Of a DNA stretch of 64,000 nucleotides, positions 1-8,733 are shown piece after piece. The DNA comes from Bacteroidales bacterium (GTDB lineage Bacteria > Bacteroidota > Bacteroidia > Bacteroidales > UBA12077). The notes below the pieces were generated by a model. The model was not told the origin of the DNA. It was given only the letters and a program-made list of their open reading frames with translations, and did not search any database. The translations under genes were made by a program, and so were the position numbers. The stretch covers positions 31,527 to 95,526 of the forward strand of contig JAHOYT010000003.1 of the NCBI GenBank assembly GCA_019038645.1, given 5' to 3'. Within the stretch, counting starts at the first letter, position 1; every line of letters begins with the position of its first letter.

Positions 1-32
1 AAAGATTTTAATATGTCGCTTAAAATTTTCAC
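1..32 (-). CDS. murE: MurE, N-terminal fragment (UDP-MurNAc-tripeptide synthetase)
   Basis: Reading leftward from a GTG at 32, the visible codons give M-K-I-L-S-D-I-L-K-S, which matches the usual N-terminus of Bacteroidota MurE. The gene runs off the window edge, so only about ten codons are visible. It follows ftsI by 12 bases, which is its normal place in the division/cell-wall cluster. A TTG at 44, directly after the ftsI stop, is in the same frame and could be an alternative start. GTG is preferred because the residues after it match the family start. Identity rests on synteny plus a short stretch and needs the neighbouring sequence. Confidence 0.6.
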   Translation of the reverse strand, partial: MKILSDILKS

Positions 33-44
33 TTCCGTTTTCAA

Positions 45-2174
45 TTAATTAAATGACATTTCAAGAACAACTAAATCACCCTTTAAAATTCCTGTGCCCG
101 GAGCAATAGATTGCTTTAGAATTGTTCCACGCCCTTGCAATTCAACACTCAATCCCATATTTTCAAGAATAAAAACAGCATCTTTAACTCCCATTCCTTT
201 TACATTAGGCATTAAATTTTGGACTATTGTTCTGTTTTCCAGCTTCACACAGGAATCCAGTCTGGTTGTGAGTACCCAATCGGAAACAACATCTTCATCG
301 TTCACATTTATACCCAAATAATTAAGGGCATTCTTTAATTCATCTCTATTGCTGTTTTTGGTATATGGAATATCTATTTCGCTTTCCATTTCATTATCTG
401 CCATTTTTAATCCTTCGTGCATATCAACGTTTGTGGCATAAACTTTATCGGCTATTTCTTTAAAAACAGGTCCTGCAACTAAATTTCCGTAATAAACATT
501 TCGTGATGGTGCATTCACAACCACAATACATGAATATTTTGGATTATCGGCAGGGAAATACCCCGCAAACGAAGCCTGATAACTAATTTTTGATTTATCG
601 CTATAACCTGATTCTTTATTTGCTATTTGTGCAGTTCCGGTTTTTCCGGCTATCTTATAGTTTTCATTTCTGATATTTTTTGCCGTACCACGCTCAACAA
701 CTCCCTCAAGCATTATTTTTACTTTTCGCAAAGTAGATCTTGAACAAACTGATTGTTTTAAAACTTCTGTATTGAAAGTTTTTACCAAATCTCCATGATA
801 CATTAAGCCTTTTACAAACTTTGGTTTTACCATTTTACCATCATTTGCTATTGCATTGTATAATGTGAGTGTTTGTAATGGAGTTAACCGGACTTCATAT
901 CCAATCGACATTTGTGGTAATGAAACGCCCGACCATAACTTATCGCCCGGATATTTTATTTCCGGCTCGCCTTCACCCTTTATTGCTATTCCCAGCCTAT
1001 TATTCAGGTTCATGCCATACAAGCGGTTAATGAATTTTTCTTCTTTACCGGTGTAATAATCAGTAACAAGTTTGGAAATTCCAACATTTGATGATAGTTC
1101 AAAAACTTCCTGAACCGTTATTATCCCATGCCCTCCTTTTTTTGTATCCGCAATTTTTTTATCGTAATACATTATTTCTCCATTACCAGTATGAACCGTG
1201 TCTTCTAATTCAACATAACCATCTTCCAGTAAGGCAATTATAGAAGCAAGCTTAAAGGTTGATCCTGGTGCCCGGCTTTCTCCTATTGCATAGTTATAAG
1301 ATTCTTTATACTGTCCTTTGCTATTTCTTTGGAGATTTACAATTGCCTTAATTTCACCAGTTGAAACTTCCATTAAAACAGCTGTTCCATGCCTTGCTTC
1401 ATGACGAGTTAATTGCTTTAACAATGCATTTTCAGCAACATCCTGAATATCAACATCAATTGTTGTGACAATATCCATTCCATCTCTTGGTTCAACTTCA
1501 TTTCCATCGTGAACAGGCATCCAAACATTTCCGTTTAAACGCTGCATTAATCGCACTCCCTCAACACCTTTCATTTCTTTATCGTAAGCTCCTTCAATTC
1601 CTACAACATTTCCACCTTCACCTAGAGTAGTTTTGCCTATTGTTCTTGATGCCAGACTAACATGGGGCTGAATTCTTAGATTTGTTTGAATTGCAATAAA
1701 TCCACCTTTATACTGACCCAATCTGAAAATTGGGAATGTCTTAATTTTTTTTAGCTGATTATAATTAACTCTTCTTTTTATTAGGTGAAATCGCTCTCCA
1801 CTTTTCCTTGCTTTAACCAGATCATTTTTATATTCGCTTTGAGATTTATCTCTAAAAAGTTCAGAAAGCTTCATCGATAAAGAATCAATACCGGAATTAA
1901 ATATTGCGTCGTCCATTCCTGTACTTCGCGTATCCATTCTTATTTCGTAATACGGAACCGAACTTGCAAGTAGTCTTCCGTCAGAAGCCAGTATGTCTCC
2001 ACGATTCGGTTCAATTGTTATGTCCTGTAGGGTAAGTGTTTGTGCTTTATCTTTCCATTTAGCACCTTCTATTAATTGTAAATAAAGAATTTTACCAATA
2101 ATAAGAATAGCAAAAGCCAGCATGAAAATATAAATCACACCTACTCTCCAAACTATTTCTTTTTTTAATGGCAT
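45..2174 (-). CDS. ftsI: FtsI/PBP3-type division transpeptidase with C-terminal PASTA domain
   Basis: Cross-links septal peptidoglycan as the transpeptidase of the divisome. The 709-residue protein has a short cytoplasmic N-terminus, one membrane anchor (about residues 10-30), a PBP dimerisation domain, and a penicillin-binding transpeptidase domain. The three active-site motifs are all visible: STFK (in APGSTFK, nucleophilic Ser), SSN (in ELSSNVG) and KTG (in AGKTGTAQ). The last roughly 65 residues (VPNVKGMG-type, here LMPNVKGMGVKDAVFILE) form a PASTA repeat. It lies eight bases after the ftsL-like gene and 12 bases before murE, so it is co-transcribed with them. All catalytic residues are intact. 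The PASTA tail is common in this phylum's FtsI. Confidence 0.95.
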   Translation of the reverse strand: MPLKKEIVWRVGVIYIFMLAFAILIIGKILYLQLIEGAKWKDKAQTLTLQDITIEPNRGDILASDGRLLASSVPYYEIRMDTRSTGMDDAIFNSGIDSLSMKLSELFRDKSQSEYKNDLVKARKSGERFHLIKRRVNYNQLKKIKTFPIFRLGQYKGGFIAIQTNLRIQPHVSLASRTIGKTTLGEGGNVVGIEGAYDKEMKGVEGVRLMQRLNGNVWMPVHDGNEVEPRDGMDIVTTIDVDIQDVAENALLKQLTRHEARHGTAVLMEVSTGEIKAIVNLQRNSKGQYKESYNYAIGESRAPGSTFKLASIIALLEDGYVELEDTVHTGNGEIMYYDKKIADTKKGGHGIITVQEVFELSSNVGISKLVTDYYTGKEEKFINRLYGMNLNNRLGIAIKGEGEPEIKYPGDKLWSGVSLPQMSIGYEVRLTPLQTLTLYNAIANDGKMVKPKFVKGLMYHGDLVKTFNTEVLKQSVCSRSTLRKVKIMLEGVVERGTAKNIRNENYKIAGKTGTAQIANKESGYSDKSKISYQASFAGYFPADNPKYSCIVVVNAPSRNVYYGNLVAGPVFKEIADKVYATNVDMHEGLKMADNEMESEIDIPYTKNSNRDELKNALNYLGINVNDEDVVSDWVLTTRLDSCVKLENRTIVQNLMPNVKGMGVKDAVFILENMGLSVELQGRGTILKQSIAPGTGILKGDLVVLEMSFN

Positions 2175-2182
2175 AAATCAAA

Positions 2183-2563
2183 TTACTTTTCAATTATTAT
2201 TTTTTTTGGTGGTTCTATAGATTCTTTTAAACCAAGCCCCCTGCTTTCAACCAGTTTTGCAACTTCTGTCTGTTTACTTATAAACATCAGCTCAGACGAT
2301 GTTGTAATTGCTTCAGCCCTCAAATCACTTATTTCTTTAGTTAGTTCGACGCTGGCACGTACAATTTTTTCAGCATGATACCTGTTTGCGATATATACAA
2401 ATGCCAGTACTACCATAAACACTATATAAGTAAGTTGCTTAGCAATAAAATCATTGGCTATCAGAGAACCATCGAGCAAATCCTTAATAGAACCAAATTT
2501 ATGTTCTTTGCGTTCCTGCTTTTCTTCAATAAACTCAACGTTATCTTTTTTATCGCCTATCAT
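2183..2563 (-). CDS. ftsL: FtsL-like division protein
   Basis: A 126-residue protein with a cytoplasmic N-terminus of about 40 charged residues, one transmembrane helix (about 42-62, LTYIVFMVVLAFVYIANRY) and a periplasmic heptad-rich coiled coil. This is the topology of FtsL, the bitopic protein that bridges FtsB/FtsQ and FtsW-FtsI. Sequence similarity to classical FtsL is low, and the call rests on topology and position. Its ATG overlaps the rsmH stop by four bases, which implies translational coupling, and ftsI follows after eight bases. The family is often mis-annotated as a methyltransferase because of its neighbour. Confidence 0.85.
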   Translation of the reverse strand: MIGDKKDNVEFIEEKQERKEHKFGSIKDLLDGSLIANDFIAKQLTYIVFMVVLAFVYIANRYHAEKIVRASVELTKEISDLRAEAITTSSELMFISKQTEVAKLVESRGLGLKESIEPPKKIIIEK

Positions 2564-3456
2564 ATTCTTTCTGCAATTCTTAGTTTGGCGCTACGCGCTC
2601 TGTTGTTTTTTCCAATTTCTGCATCATCGGGCACTATTATTTTTCTGTTGACAGCCTTGAAAGGAACTGATACATTTCCAAAGAAATCTTTTTCAACTTC
2701 GCCTTCAAACTGACCATTTTTAATAAAATTCTTTACAATACGATCTTCTAATGAATGATACGTAATAACCACCAATCTTCCACCCGGCTTTATTATATCC
2801 ATAGTCTGAAGAAGCATTTCCTTTAAAAACTCCATCTCGCGATTTACTTCAATTCTTAAAGCCTGAAATACTTTTGCCAAAAACTTATGCTCAGCATGCT
2901 TTGGTAAAAAAGGCATTAAAAGGTTAGTAAATTCTTTTATGGTTTCTATTTTTTTACTTCCCCGCTGACCTGCAATTGCTTTTGCTAGTTTTCTACTACT
3001 TTTCAACTCTCCATATTCCCAAAAAATCCTTGCCAAATCCACTTCTTCATACTCGTTTACAATATTCTCAGCAGAAACCTTTGCACTCTGATTCATTCTC
3101 ATATCAAGTTTGCCATCGAAACGGAATGAAAATCCCCGTTCAGGCTTATCGAAATGATGAGATGAAACTCCTAAGTCTGCTATAAGCCCATCGACCTTAT
3201 CAATTTTATGATACTTCAAAAAATTCTTTAAGAACCTGAAATTATGATTAACAAAAACAAATCGCTTGTCATCAATTAAATTAGGCAAAGCATCATCATC
3301 CTGATCGAATGCAACCAGCTTTCCTGTTTCAATATGTTTTATGATTTCGCCTGAGTGGCCTCCACCTCCAAAAGTTACATCGACATAAATCCCGTCTGGT
3401 CTTATTTGTAAGCCTTCAACACTTTCATTGAGTAAGACTGGTGTATGATACCCCAT
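2560..3456 (-). CDS. rsmH: 16S rRNA (cytosine-1402-N4)-methyltransferase RsmH (MraW)
   Basis: Methylates N4 of C1402 in the ribosomal P site using SAM. At 298 residues it has the normal length. The N-terminus MGYHTPVLLNESVEGL and the SAM-binding motif VDVTFGGGGHSGEI are characteristic, as are the later VITYHSLEDRIVK and RARSAKLRIAE segments. It starts six bases after mraZ and ends overlapping ftsL by four bases, so it belongs to the mraZ-led operon. Confidence 0.97.
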   Translation of the reverse strand: MGYHTPVLLNESVEGLQIRPDGIYVDVTFGGGGHSGEIIKHIETGKLVAFDQDDDALPNLIDDKRFVFVNHNFRFLKNFLKYHKIDKVDGLIADLGVSSHHFDKPERGFSFRFDGKLDMRMNQSAKVSAENIVNEYEEVDLARIFWEYGELKSSRKLAKAIAGQRGSKKIETIKEFTNLLMPFLPKHAEHKFLAKVFQALRIEVNREMEFLKEMLLQTMDIIKPGGRLVVITYHSLEDRIVKNFIKNGQFEGEVEKDFFGNVSVPFKAVNRKIIVPDDAEIGKNNRARSAKLRIAERI

Positions 3457-3462
3457 TACTAA

Positions 3463-3927
3463 TCAATTTCCTGATTCAAACTCTCCCCCCATTATTTTTT
3501 CAGCCAGAGTAGCAAAATCGTCTTGCTTTTGCCCGACTAATTCATACAACTCTTTAGACCAAACTTCAATTTTACCGTCCTGTCCGGCCAAAATTGCTTC
3601 TTTAGAGATATTTGCAAGATCCAGCAATCTTTTTGGAATAAGCATTCTGTTGTTACTATCAAGTACAATTTCTGCTGATCCCCGATAAAAATTTCTCAGA
3701 AATTTATTGTGCTCTTTGTTATAAGGATTTATTTTCCCGCGAATTATTGCATTTTGCCGTTCCCATTCTTCGATAGGGAACAATACCAGACACTGTTCAA
3801 ATATGTCCTTTTTTACAACAAAACGGCTTTCAGAAACAGACCCCATCTGTTTCTTAAGTGAAGAAGGAAAAGTAACCCTTCCTTTTTCATCTACTTTACA
3901 ATTGTAATCACCTATTAATGTTGTCAT
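3463..3927 (-). CDS. mraZ: Transcriptional regulator MraZ
   Basis: First gene of the division/cell-wall cluster. It is a DNA-binding protein that in other bacteria represses its own operon by binding repeated boxes upstream. The 154 residues contain two AbrB-like MraZ repeats: an N-terminal one (MTTLIGDYNCKVDEKGRVTFPSSLKKQ) and a second one around residues 80-125 (SAEIVLDSNNRMLIPKRLLDLANI). Four matching phased boxes lie 40-100 bases upstream of its start, which supports autoregulation. Confidence 0.96.
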   Translation of the reverse strand: MTTLIGDYNCKVDEKGRVTFPSSLKKQMGSVSESRFVVKKDIFEQCLVLFPIEEWERQNAIIRGKINPYNKEHNKFLRNFYRGSAEIVLDSNNRMLIPKRLLDLANISKEAILAGQDGKIEVWSKELYELVGQKQDDFATLAEKIMGGEFESGN

Positions 3928-3967
3928 ATAGCAATACCTTCTTAACTCGTAAAAATATACAAAAATC

Positions 3968-4024
3968 TACCACAATTTACCACTTTCTCCCATTTTTTAC
4001 CACTTTGTTAATAACTTTTACCAC
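3968..4024 (-). promoter_or_regulatory. Phased MraZ-type operator boxes
   Basis: On the minus strand the hexamer GTGGTA occurs at 3968-3973, 3978-3983, 3998-4003 and 4019-4024. A degenerate ATGGGA at 3988-3993 fills the missing 10-base step. The spacing of 10, 10, 10 and 21 bases puts all copies on one face of the helix. Three copies extend to AAAGTGGTAA, close to the AAAGTGG-type boxes described for MraZ in Mollicutes. No convincing TAnnTTTG box was found beside them. Binding by this MraZ is inferred. Confidence 0.75.
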
Positions 4025-4170
4025 TTTCTATATATTTAAACGATCTACTCCCTTTAACACAATCCCCTAAAACCAAGAAACTACGGGCTTTTTACAGAAT
4101 TTACAACTATTTAATTCTCCCGTATATCCTTATCAAATTTTACTGGGAAATTTTATAAGAATATTTACTT

Positions 4171-4178
4171 TAATTTTG
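4171..4178 (+). promoter_or_regulatory. Promoter -7 element for the glsA-like gene
   Basis: TAATTTTG matches the Bacteroidota -7 consensus TAnnTTTG exactly and lies 22 bases before the ATG at 4200. The -33 element is weak (TTTT near 4151). The transcript would have a leader of about 15 bases. Confidence 0.6.
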
Positions 4179-4199
4179 TAGCATAAATCAAATATTAAA

Positions 4200-5027
4200 A
4201 TGGATAAAATTAATATCAGAGAAGTTTTCAGGAAAAGGAACCCAAAGGTTGCTAAAATGCTGCCTGGGTTTATTTATAAATATATTGAACGTATTGTACA
4301 TCAGAAAGAAATTAACGATGCGATTCCTATTATTGGTGATAAATATGGTCTTGATTATGTAAAAGCCGTTGTTGAATATTTCAATATAAAAATATGTGTA
4401 AATGGCAAAGAAAATATTCCAACAGACGGACGTAATCTTTTTGTAGCAAACCACCCCCTTGGCGGGCTAGACGGAACTGTTCTAACACATACGCTTGGTC
4501 AAATTCATCCTGAACTTCATTTTTTGGTTAACGATTTATTAATGAGTTTTGAAAATGTTGATCCTATATTTATTCCTATTAACAAACATGGGAAGCAATC
4601 TGTTGAGTATGTAAAAAGAATTGAAGAGGTATACAAATCAGACAAACAAGTACTTAGTTTTCCGGCCGGCTTATGTTCCAGAAAAATTAAAGGAGAAATT
4701 ATTGATCTTGAATGGAAAAAAAGTTTTGTTTCAAAAGCTATTCAGCATAAACGAAATGTAGTTCCGGTTCATATTGATGGAAGAAATACTAATTTCTTTT
4801 ATAATCTTTCAAATTTCAGAATATGGCTAGGTATTAAAACCAATTTTGAAATGTTTTACCTTGCTGACGAAATGTTTAAGCAACGAAATAAAACCATAAC
4901 ATTAACATTTGGAAACCCAATTCCATATACACATTTTGACAAATCATTACATCCAAGAGAGTGGGCAAAAAAAGTACAAGACCATATATATAAACTGAGA
5001 GAAAACAGTACTGAAATATTTAAATAG
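4200..5027 (+). CDS. glsA: 1-acyl-glycerol-phosphate acyltransferase-like protein, probable O-acyltransferase GlsA
   Basis: A 275-residue PlsC-fold acyltransferase. The catalytic HX4D-type motif is seen as NHPLGGLDG (about residues 84-93). A second acceptor-binding block is LSFPAGLCSRK (family FPEG-like), and VVPVHIDGRN is the later conserved strand. It is directly followed by an OlsB-like N-acyltransferase. In Bacteroides such a pair (GlsB then GlsA) makes glycine lipids: GlsB N-acylates the amino acid and GlsA adds the ester-linked second acyl chain. Whether the amino acid here is glycine, ornithine or another cannot be told from sequence. Peripheral inner-membrane location is expected. Confidence 0.8.
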   Translation: MDKINIREVFRKRNPKVAKMLPGFIYKYIERIVHQKEINDAIPIIGDKYGLDYVKAVVEYFNIKICVNGKENIPTDGRNLFVANHPLGGLDGTVLTHTLGQIHPELHFLVNDLLMSFENVDPIFIPINKHGKQSVEYVKRIEEVYKSDKQVLSFPAGLCSRKIKGEIIDLEWKKSFVSKAIQHKRNVVPVHIDGRNTNFFYNLSNFRIWLGIKTNFEMFYLADEMFKQRNKTITLTFGNPIPYTHFDKSLHPREWAKKVQDHIYKLRENSTEIFK

Positions 5028-5081
5028 AGTTAAAATAAAATATTTTGTAAATTTGTATTCCTAAACTACTACAATAAAAAA

Positions 5082-6005
5082 ATGAAAGATGTAATTGAAG
5101 CTGTTGAAAAAACACTATTAAAGAAAGAATTATCTCCTGAAAGATTGCTACGAAAGACTAATAACGGAGGAAATGAATTATATATAATAAATTATCACAA
5201 TTCTCCGAATGTTATGCGAGAAGTTGGCCGGTTACGGGAACTAACTTTTCGAAATGCCGGTGGAGGAACAGGTAAAGATATTGATATTGATAAATTTGAT
5301 ACTCAGGAAGAACCTTACGAACAATTAATTTCGTGGGATCCGGAAGCAATGGAAGTTTTAGGGGGTTATCGATTTAATACATGCAATGCTGACTGTGTTT
5401 CTGAAAGTCTGGCAACTTCTAAATTATTTAAATTTTCAAAAGAGTTTACGAAAGAGTATTTGCCTTTTATGATTGAACTGGGAAGATCTTTTATTCAACC
5501 TAAATTTCAGTCTGCATCGGCGGGTCGTAAAGGATTATTTGCCCTGGATAATCTTTGGGATGGATTAGGTGCTCTTGTTGTGGAGAATCCACAAATAAAA
5601 CATTTCTTTGGAAAAGTTACCATGTATCCTCATTTTAACAAGGATGCGCGAAACATGATTCTATATTTTCTTAATATGCAATTCCCTGACAACAAAAAAC
5701 TGGTTACACCTGTAAGCCCTCTTGAATTGGGCATAGACAAAGAAAAAATGGGAGCTCTGTTCACCGGGGAAAATTATAAAGAGAATTATAAAATCCTTCA
5801 AAAAAGTGTAAGAGAATTTAACTTAAATATCCCTCCGTTAATTAATGCTTATATGAATCTTTCTCCAACTATGAAATTTTTTGGAACATCAATAAATGAA
5901 ACTTTTGGAGGAGTTGAAGAATCTGGTATTTTGATTACTATTGATGAAATCCCACCTACAAAAATAGAAAGACACATAGACACGTATATTGATCAAAAGA
6001 AATAA
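5082..6005 (+). CDS. glsB: GNAT-type N-acyltransferase, probable glycine-lipid synthase GlsB (OlsB family)
   Basis: The 307-residue protein belongs to the OlsB/haemolysin-like GNAT group. LRELTFRNAGGGTGKDIDIDKFD is the family signature near residues 47-70. The stretch continues with EVLGGYRFNTC and ELGRSFIQPKFQ, the latter being the usual ELGRSFVxPxYQ-type motif. It is predicted to transfer a 3-hydroxy-acyl chain to the amino group of an amino acid, which is the first step of aminolipid synthesis. It lies 54 bases after the GlsA-like gene on the same strand and ends before a strong terminator, so the two form a bicistronic unit. Confidence 0.8.
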   Translation: MKDVIEAVEKTLLKKELSPERLLRKTNNGGNELYIINYHNSPNVMREVGRLRELTFRNAGGGTGKDIDIDKFDTQEEPYEQLISWDPEAMEVLGGYRFNTCNADCVSESLATSKLFKFSKEFTKEYLPFMIELGRSFIQPKFQSASAGRKGLFALDNLWDGLGALVVENPQIKHFFGKVTMYPHFNKDARNMILYFLNMQFPDNKKLVTPVSPLELGIDKEKMGALFTGENYKENYKILQKSVREFNLNIPPLINAYMNLSPTMKFFGTSINETFGGVEESGILITIDEIPPTKIERHIDTYIDQKK

Positions 6006-6020
6006 TTACATGAATTACGT

Positions 6021-6048
6021 AAAAATGCGCTTAACACAGCGCATTTTT
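6021..6048. terminator. Bidirectional terminator between glsB and the purF-like gene
   Basis: Perfect 10-base stem: AAAAATGCGC at 6021-6030 and GCGCATTTTT at 6039-6048, with an 8-base loop and T-runs on both strands. It serves the two convergent genes. Confidence 0.85.
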
Positions 6049-6066
6049 ATTTTTGAACTAATACTT

Positions 6067-7968
6067 TTAGTAAGCTCTCTGATTTTTACCTTCAATAAAG
6101 TTAACAAATGATTTATTAACTACTTTATTACCTCCGGGAGTTGGGTATTTACCTGTGAAATACCAGTCGCCCGTATCATTAGGGCATGCTGCATGAAGGT
6201 TTTCAATAGTTTGAAAAACAATTTGCACTTCGGCTTTTACCTCTTTTGATTTCAGTAATTCTGATATTTTTGCTGAAATTTCTTCAGGTGTAAATGGCTT
6301 ATAAATCTCTTTTACATAATTAACAATTTGTTCTTTAGGTAAATTTTCCTGCGCTTTTGATTTTTTATAAATATCATTAATCACAGCCTCCTTTCCATTT
6401 TCTTTTAATAACTCTACGGCCGCTTTAAACGCAACAAAATCTCCAAGTTTTGCCATATCGATACCATAGCAATCAGGATATCTGATTTGAGGAGAAGAAG
6501 ATACGACGACAATTTTCTTTGGTTTTAAACGATCAATAATTTTTAATATACTTTCGCGCAAGGTTGTTCCCCGAACAATCGAATCATCAATAATAACAAG
6601 ATTATCAATCCCTTCACGTACTGTTCCATATGTTATATCATAAACATGGCCCACCATATCGTTTCGCCCCTTATCCTGTGCTATAAATGTTCTGAGTTTT
6701 ATATCCTTTACGGCTATTTTTTCAACACGAACCTTTTTAGTCATGATCCGGTCGTATTCTTTTTCATTGATCTTTTCGCCCAGTGCCAGTATCTCTTTTT
6801 TCTGTTCTTTAAGCACATGAGATTTTAACTCGTCAATCATTCCATAAAATGCTGTTTCGGAGGTATTAGGAATAAATGAAAAAACAGAATTTTCAATATC
6901 GTTATCAATTGCTTTTATTATTTGAGGAACAAGTAATCTTCCAAGTTGCTTTCTTTCCTGATAAATATCCTTGTCGCTTCCGCGTGAGAAATAAATTCGT
7001 TCGAAGGAACAGGAAGTTCGTTTCTGTGGAACTCTTATTTCTTCGGATAATATTGTCCCGTCTTTTTTAATTATCAGCGCTTCTCCTGGATTAACCTCAT
7101 TAACCTTCCCTGTTTCAATATTCATAACTGTTTGTATAACCGGACGTTCTGAAGCAACTACTACAATTTCATCGTCGGAATAATAATAAGCAGGGCGAAT
7201 ACCGTTCGGATCACGCATAACAAAAGCATCGCCATGACCTAAAACACCTGCAATTGCATATCCTCCGTCCCAGTCCTTGCTTGCTTCCTGTAATATTTTC
7301 CTAATATCAAGGTCTTTAGCAATAAGTGATGATATTTCCTTATTTATAAATCCATCATTTTTATACTGACGAAATAAAAGCTGATTCTCCTCGTCTAAAA
7401 AGTGCCCAACTTTTTCAAGCACTGTTACTGTATCAGAATATTCCTTTGGATGTTGCCCAAAATCAGTCAGAACTTTAAATAACTCATCTACATTTGTCAT
7501 ATTAAAGTTTCCAGCCAGCATAAGGCTTCTGGATTTCCAATTATTTTCGCGCATCAGAGGTTGTACGAATTCAACATCATTTCCACCAAAAGTTCCGTAG
7601 CGGAGATGTCCGAGGTAAATATCTGCTGCAGAAGGTAAATTTTCCTTAGCCCAAACAGAATCATTTAATAAATCCGGATTTTTCTCTTCAATCGCAGTAT
7701 GAAAGCTATTTACTTCAGAAAAGACCTCTTTGATAGGAGATTCTCCATTGGATCTAAACCGGTGTATATATTTTTTACCCGGACGCAAATCAAATTTTAA
7801 TGTTGCAAGACCAGCGCCATCCTGGCCACGATTGTGTTGTTTCTCCATTAACAGATATAACTTATGCAAACCATACATCCATGAACCATATTTAGCCTGA
7901 TAATATTCTAATGGTTTTAATAAACGTATTAATGCTATGCCACATTCGTGTTTTATCTGATCGCTCAT
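6067..7968 (-). CDS. Long-form amidophosphoribosyltransferase (PurF-like class II glutamine amidotransferase)
   Basis: Predicted to make 5-phosphoribosylamine from PRPP and glutamine. The N-terminus (MSDQIKHECGIALIRL) places the class II amidotransferase nucleophile Cys at residue 9, which would imply loss of a short propeptide. RGQDGAG and LGHLRYGT are further glutaminase motifs. The C-terminal half carries SFERIYFSRGSD and the PRPP-binding loop VIIDDSIVRGTT. At 633 residues it is about 130 longer than ordinary PurF, with extra sequence both between the domains and at the C-terminus. Bacteroidota often carry such a long paralogue next to a normal purF, so the exact role is less certain than the fold. 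Confidence 0.85.
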   Translation of the reverse strand: MSDQIKHECGIALIRLLKPLEYYQAKYGSWMYGLHKLYLLMEKQHNRGQDGAGLATLKFDLRPGKKYIHRFRSNGESPIKEVFSEVNSFHTAIEEKNPDLLNDSVWAKENLPSAADIYLGHLRYGTFGGNDVEFVQPLMRENNWKSRSLMLAGNFNMTNVDELFKVLTDFGQHPKEYSDTVTVLEKVGHFLDEENQLLFRQYKNDGFINKEISSLIAKDLDIRKILQEASKDWDGGYAIAGVLGHGDAFVMRDPNGIRPAYYYSDDEIVVVASERPVIQTVMNIETGKVNEVNPGEALIIKKDGTILSEEIRVPQKRTSCSFERIYFSRGSDKDIYQERKQLGRLLVPQIIKAIDNDIENSVFSFIPNTSETAFYGMIDELKSHVLKEQKKEILALGEKINEKEYDRIMTKKVRVEKIAVKDIKLRTFIAQDKGRNDMVGHVYDITYGTVREGIDNLVIIDDSIVRGTTLRESILKIIDRLKPKKIVVVSSSPQIRYPDCYGIDMAKLGDFVAFKAAVELLKENGKEAVINDIYKKSKAQENLPKEQIVNYVKEIYKPFTPEEISAKISELLKSKEVKAEVQIVFQTIENLHAACPNDTGDWYFTGKYPTPGGNKVVNKSFVNFIEGKNQRAY

Positions 7969-8031
7969 TTTATCTAAAGTTATTGACTGTATTTATACAA
8001 AAATTAAACAATAAAAATCTGAAAAAGGGAT

Positions 8032-8049
8032 AAAACCGGCTTCGGTTTT
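8032..8049. terminator. Small hairpin in the purF-like / SPOR gene gap
   Basis: AAAACCG (8032-8038), loop GCTT, CGGTTTT (8043-8049). It lies downstream of the minus-strand SPOR gene and has A/T runs on both sides. It is a weak terminator candidate. Confidence 0.4.
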
Positions 8050-8174
8050 TTCAGTTAAATGCTTTGAAAATATAATTGATCTTTTATTCAGGCTTCGGAT
8101 AACATTGCTTCTATTTATCAAAGAAGCTTTTTTTATTATTCTGATATCCTTCTTTTCTGACATAAAATTTAAAC

Positions 8175-8651
8175 TTATTCTTCAAGTTTAGGGTAATTTA
8201 TTTTATCGGGAGCAATAAACGCCGATGGGAAATATCTCTTAACTCTCTTAAAATCCTTTAGAGCATCTATCCTGGTTCTGTAATCGCCAACCAAAACTCT
8301 GTAATAAGGACTTACATATCCGCGATAAATTGGGATCTCAGGGAATAATCCGTAAAATTTAGCTTTTGTTTGCTGAGATGCACCTCTGGCAGAACTTCCT
8401 AAATCTGAGTAAATTCTTATTCTGTACCCTGGAACTCCCTCTTTACGCTTGTTTTGTTCGATGTGGCTATATATAAGATCATTAATTCTCATATCCTGGA
8501 AAATTAATATATCTCCCTGATTTACTTCCTTTTCCTGAATTTTAAGAAAAATATCCTCACTATCGACAGATTGGGAATATGACTGACCAAAAACACCACA
8601 AACTGAAATGAAAACAAATAATATTGCTAATGTTTTTTTTAAATATGTCAT
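8175..8651 (-). CDS. Secreted SPOR-domain protein
   Basis: The 158-residue protein has a signal peptide (MTYLKKTLAILFVFISVCGV, cleavage near FGQSYS). The C-terminal half (about 80-158) fits a SPOR fold: a YRIRIYSDLGSSARGASQ strand-helix, then YYRVLVGDYRTRIDALKDFKRVKR. SPOR domains bind denuded glycan strands at division or remodelling sites in the periplasm. No enzyme domain is present, so it is probably a small peptidoglycan-binding accessory protein. It stands alone between the purF-like gene and an LEA-2 lipoprotein gene. Confidence 0.8.
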   Translation of the reverse strand: MTYLKKTLAILFVFISVCGVFGQSYSQSVDSEDIFLKIQEKEVNQGDILIFQDMRINDLIYSHIEQNKRKEGVPGYRIRIYSDLGSSARGASQQTKAKFYGLFPEIPIYRGYVSPYYRVLVGDYRTRIDALKDFKRVKRYFPSAFIAPDKINYPKLEE

Positions 8652-8733
8652 CCTTTACAATTATTGAGAATACAAAATTAAACATTTTTTCTTAGAAACC
8701 TTTATGCTGTATGAAATAAAGAGATTCCAAATA

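Noticed and set aside
8107-8134. Hairpin GCTTCT/AGAAGC followed by seven T on the plus strand between two minus-strand genes.
   Set aside because: No plus-strand promoter or gene leads into it. It could be an antisense-stopping signal, but nothing else supports it.
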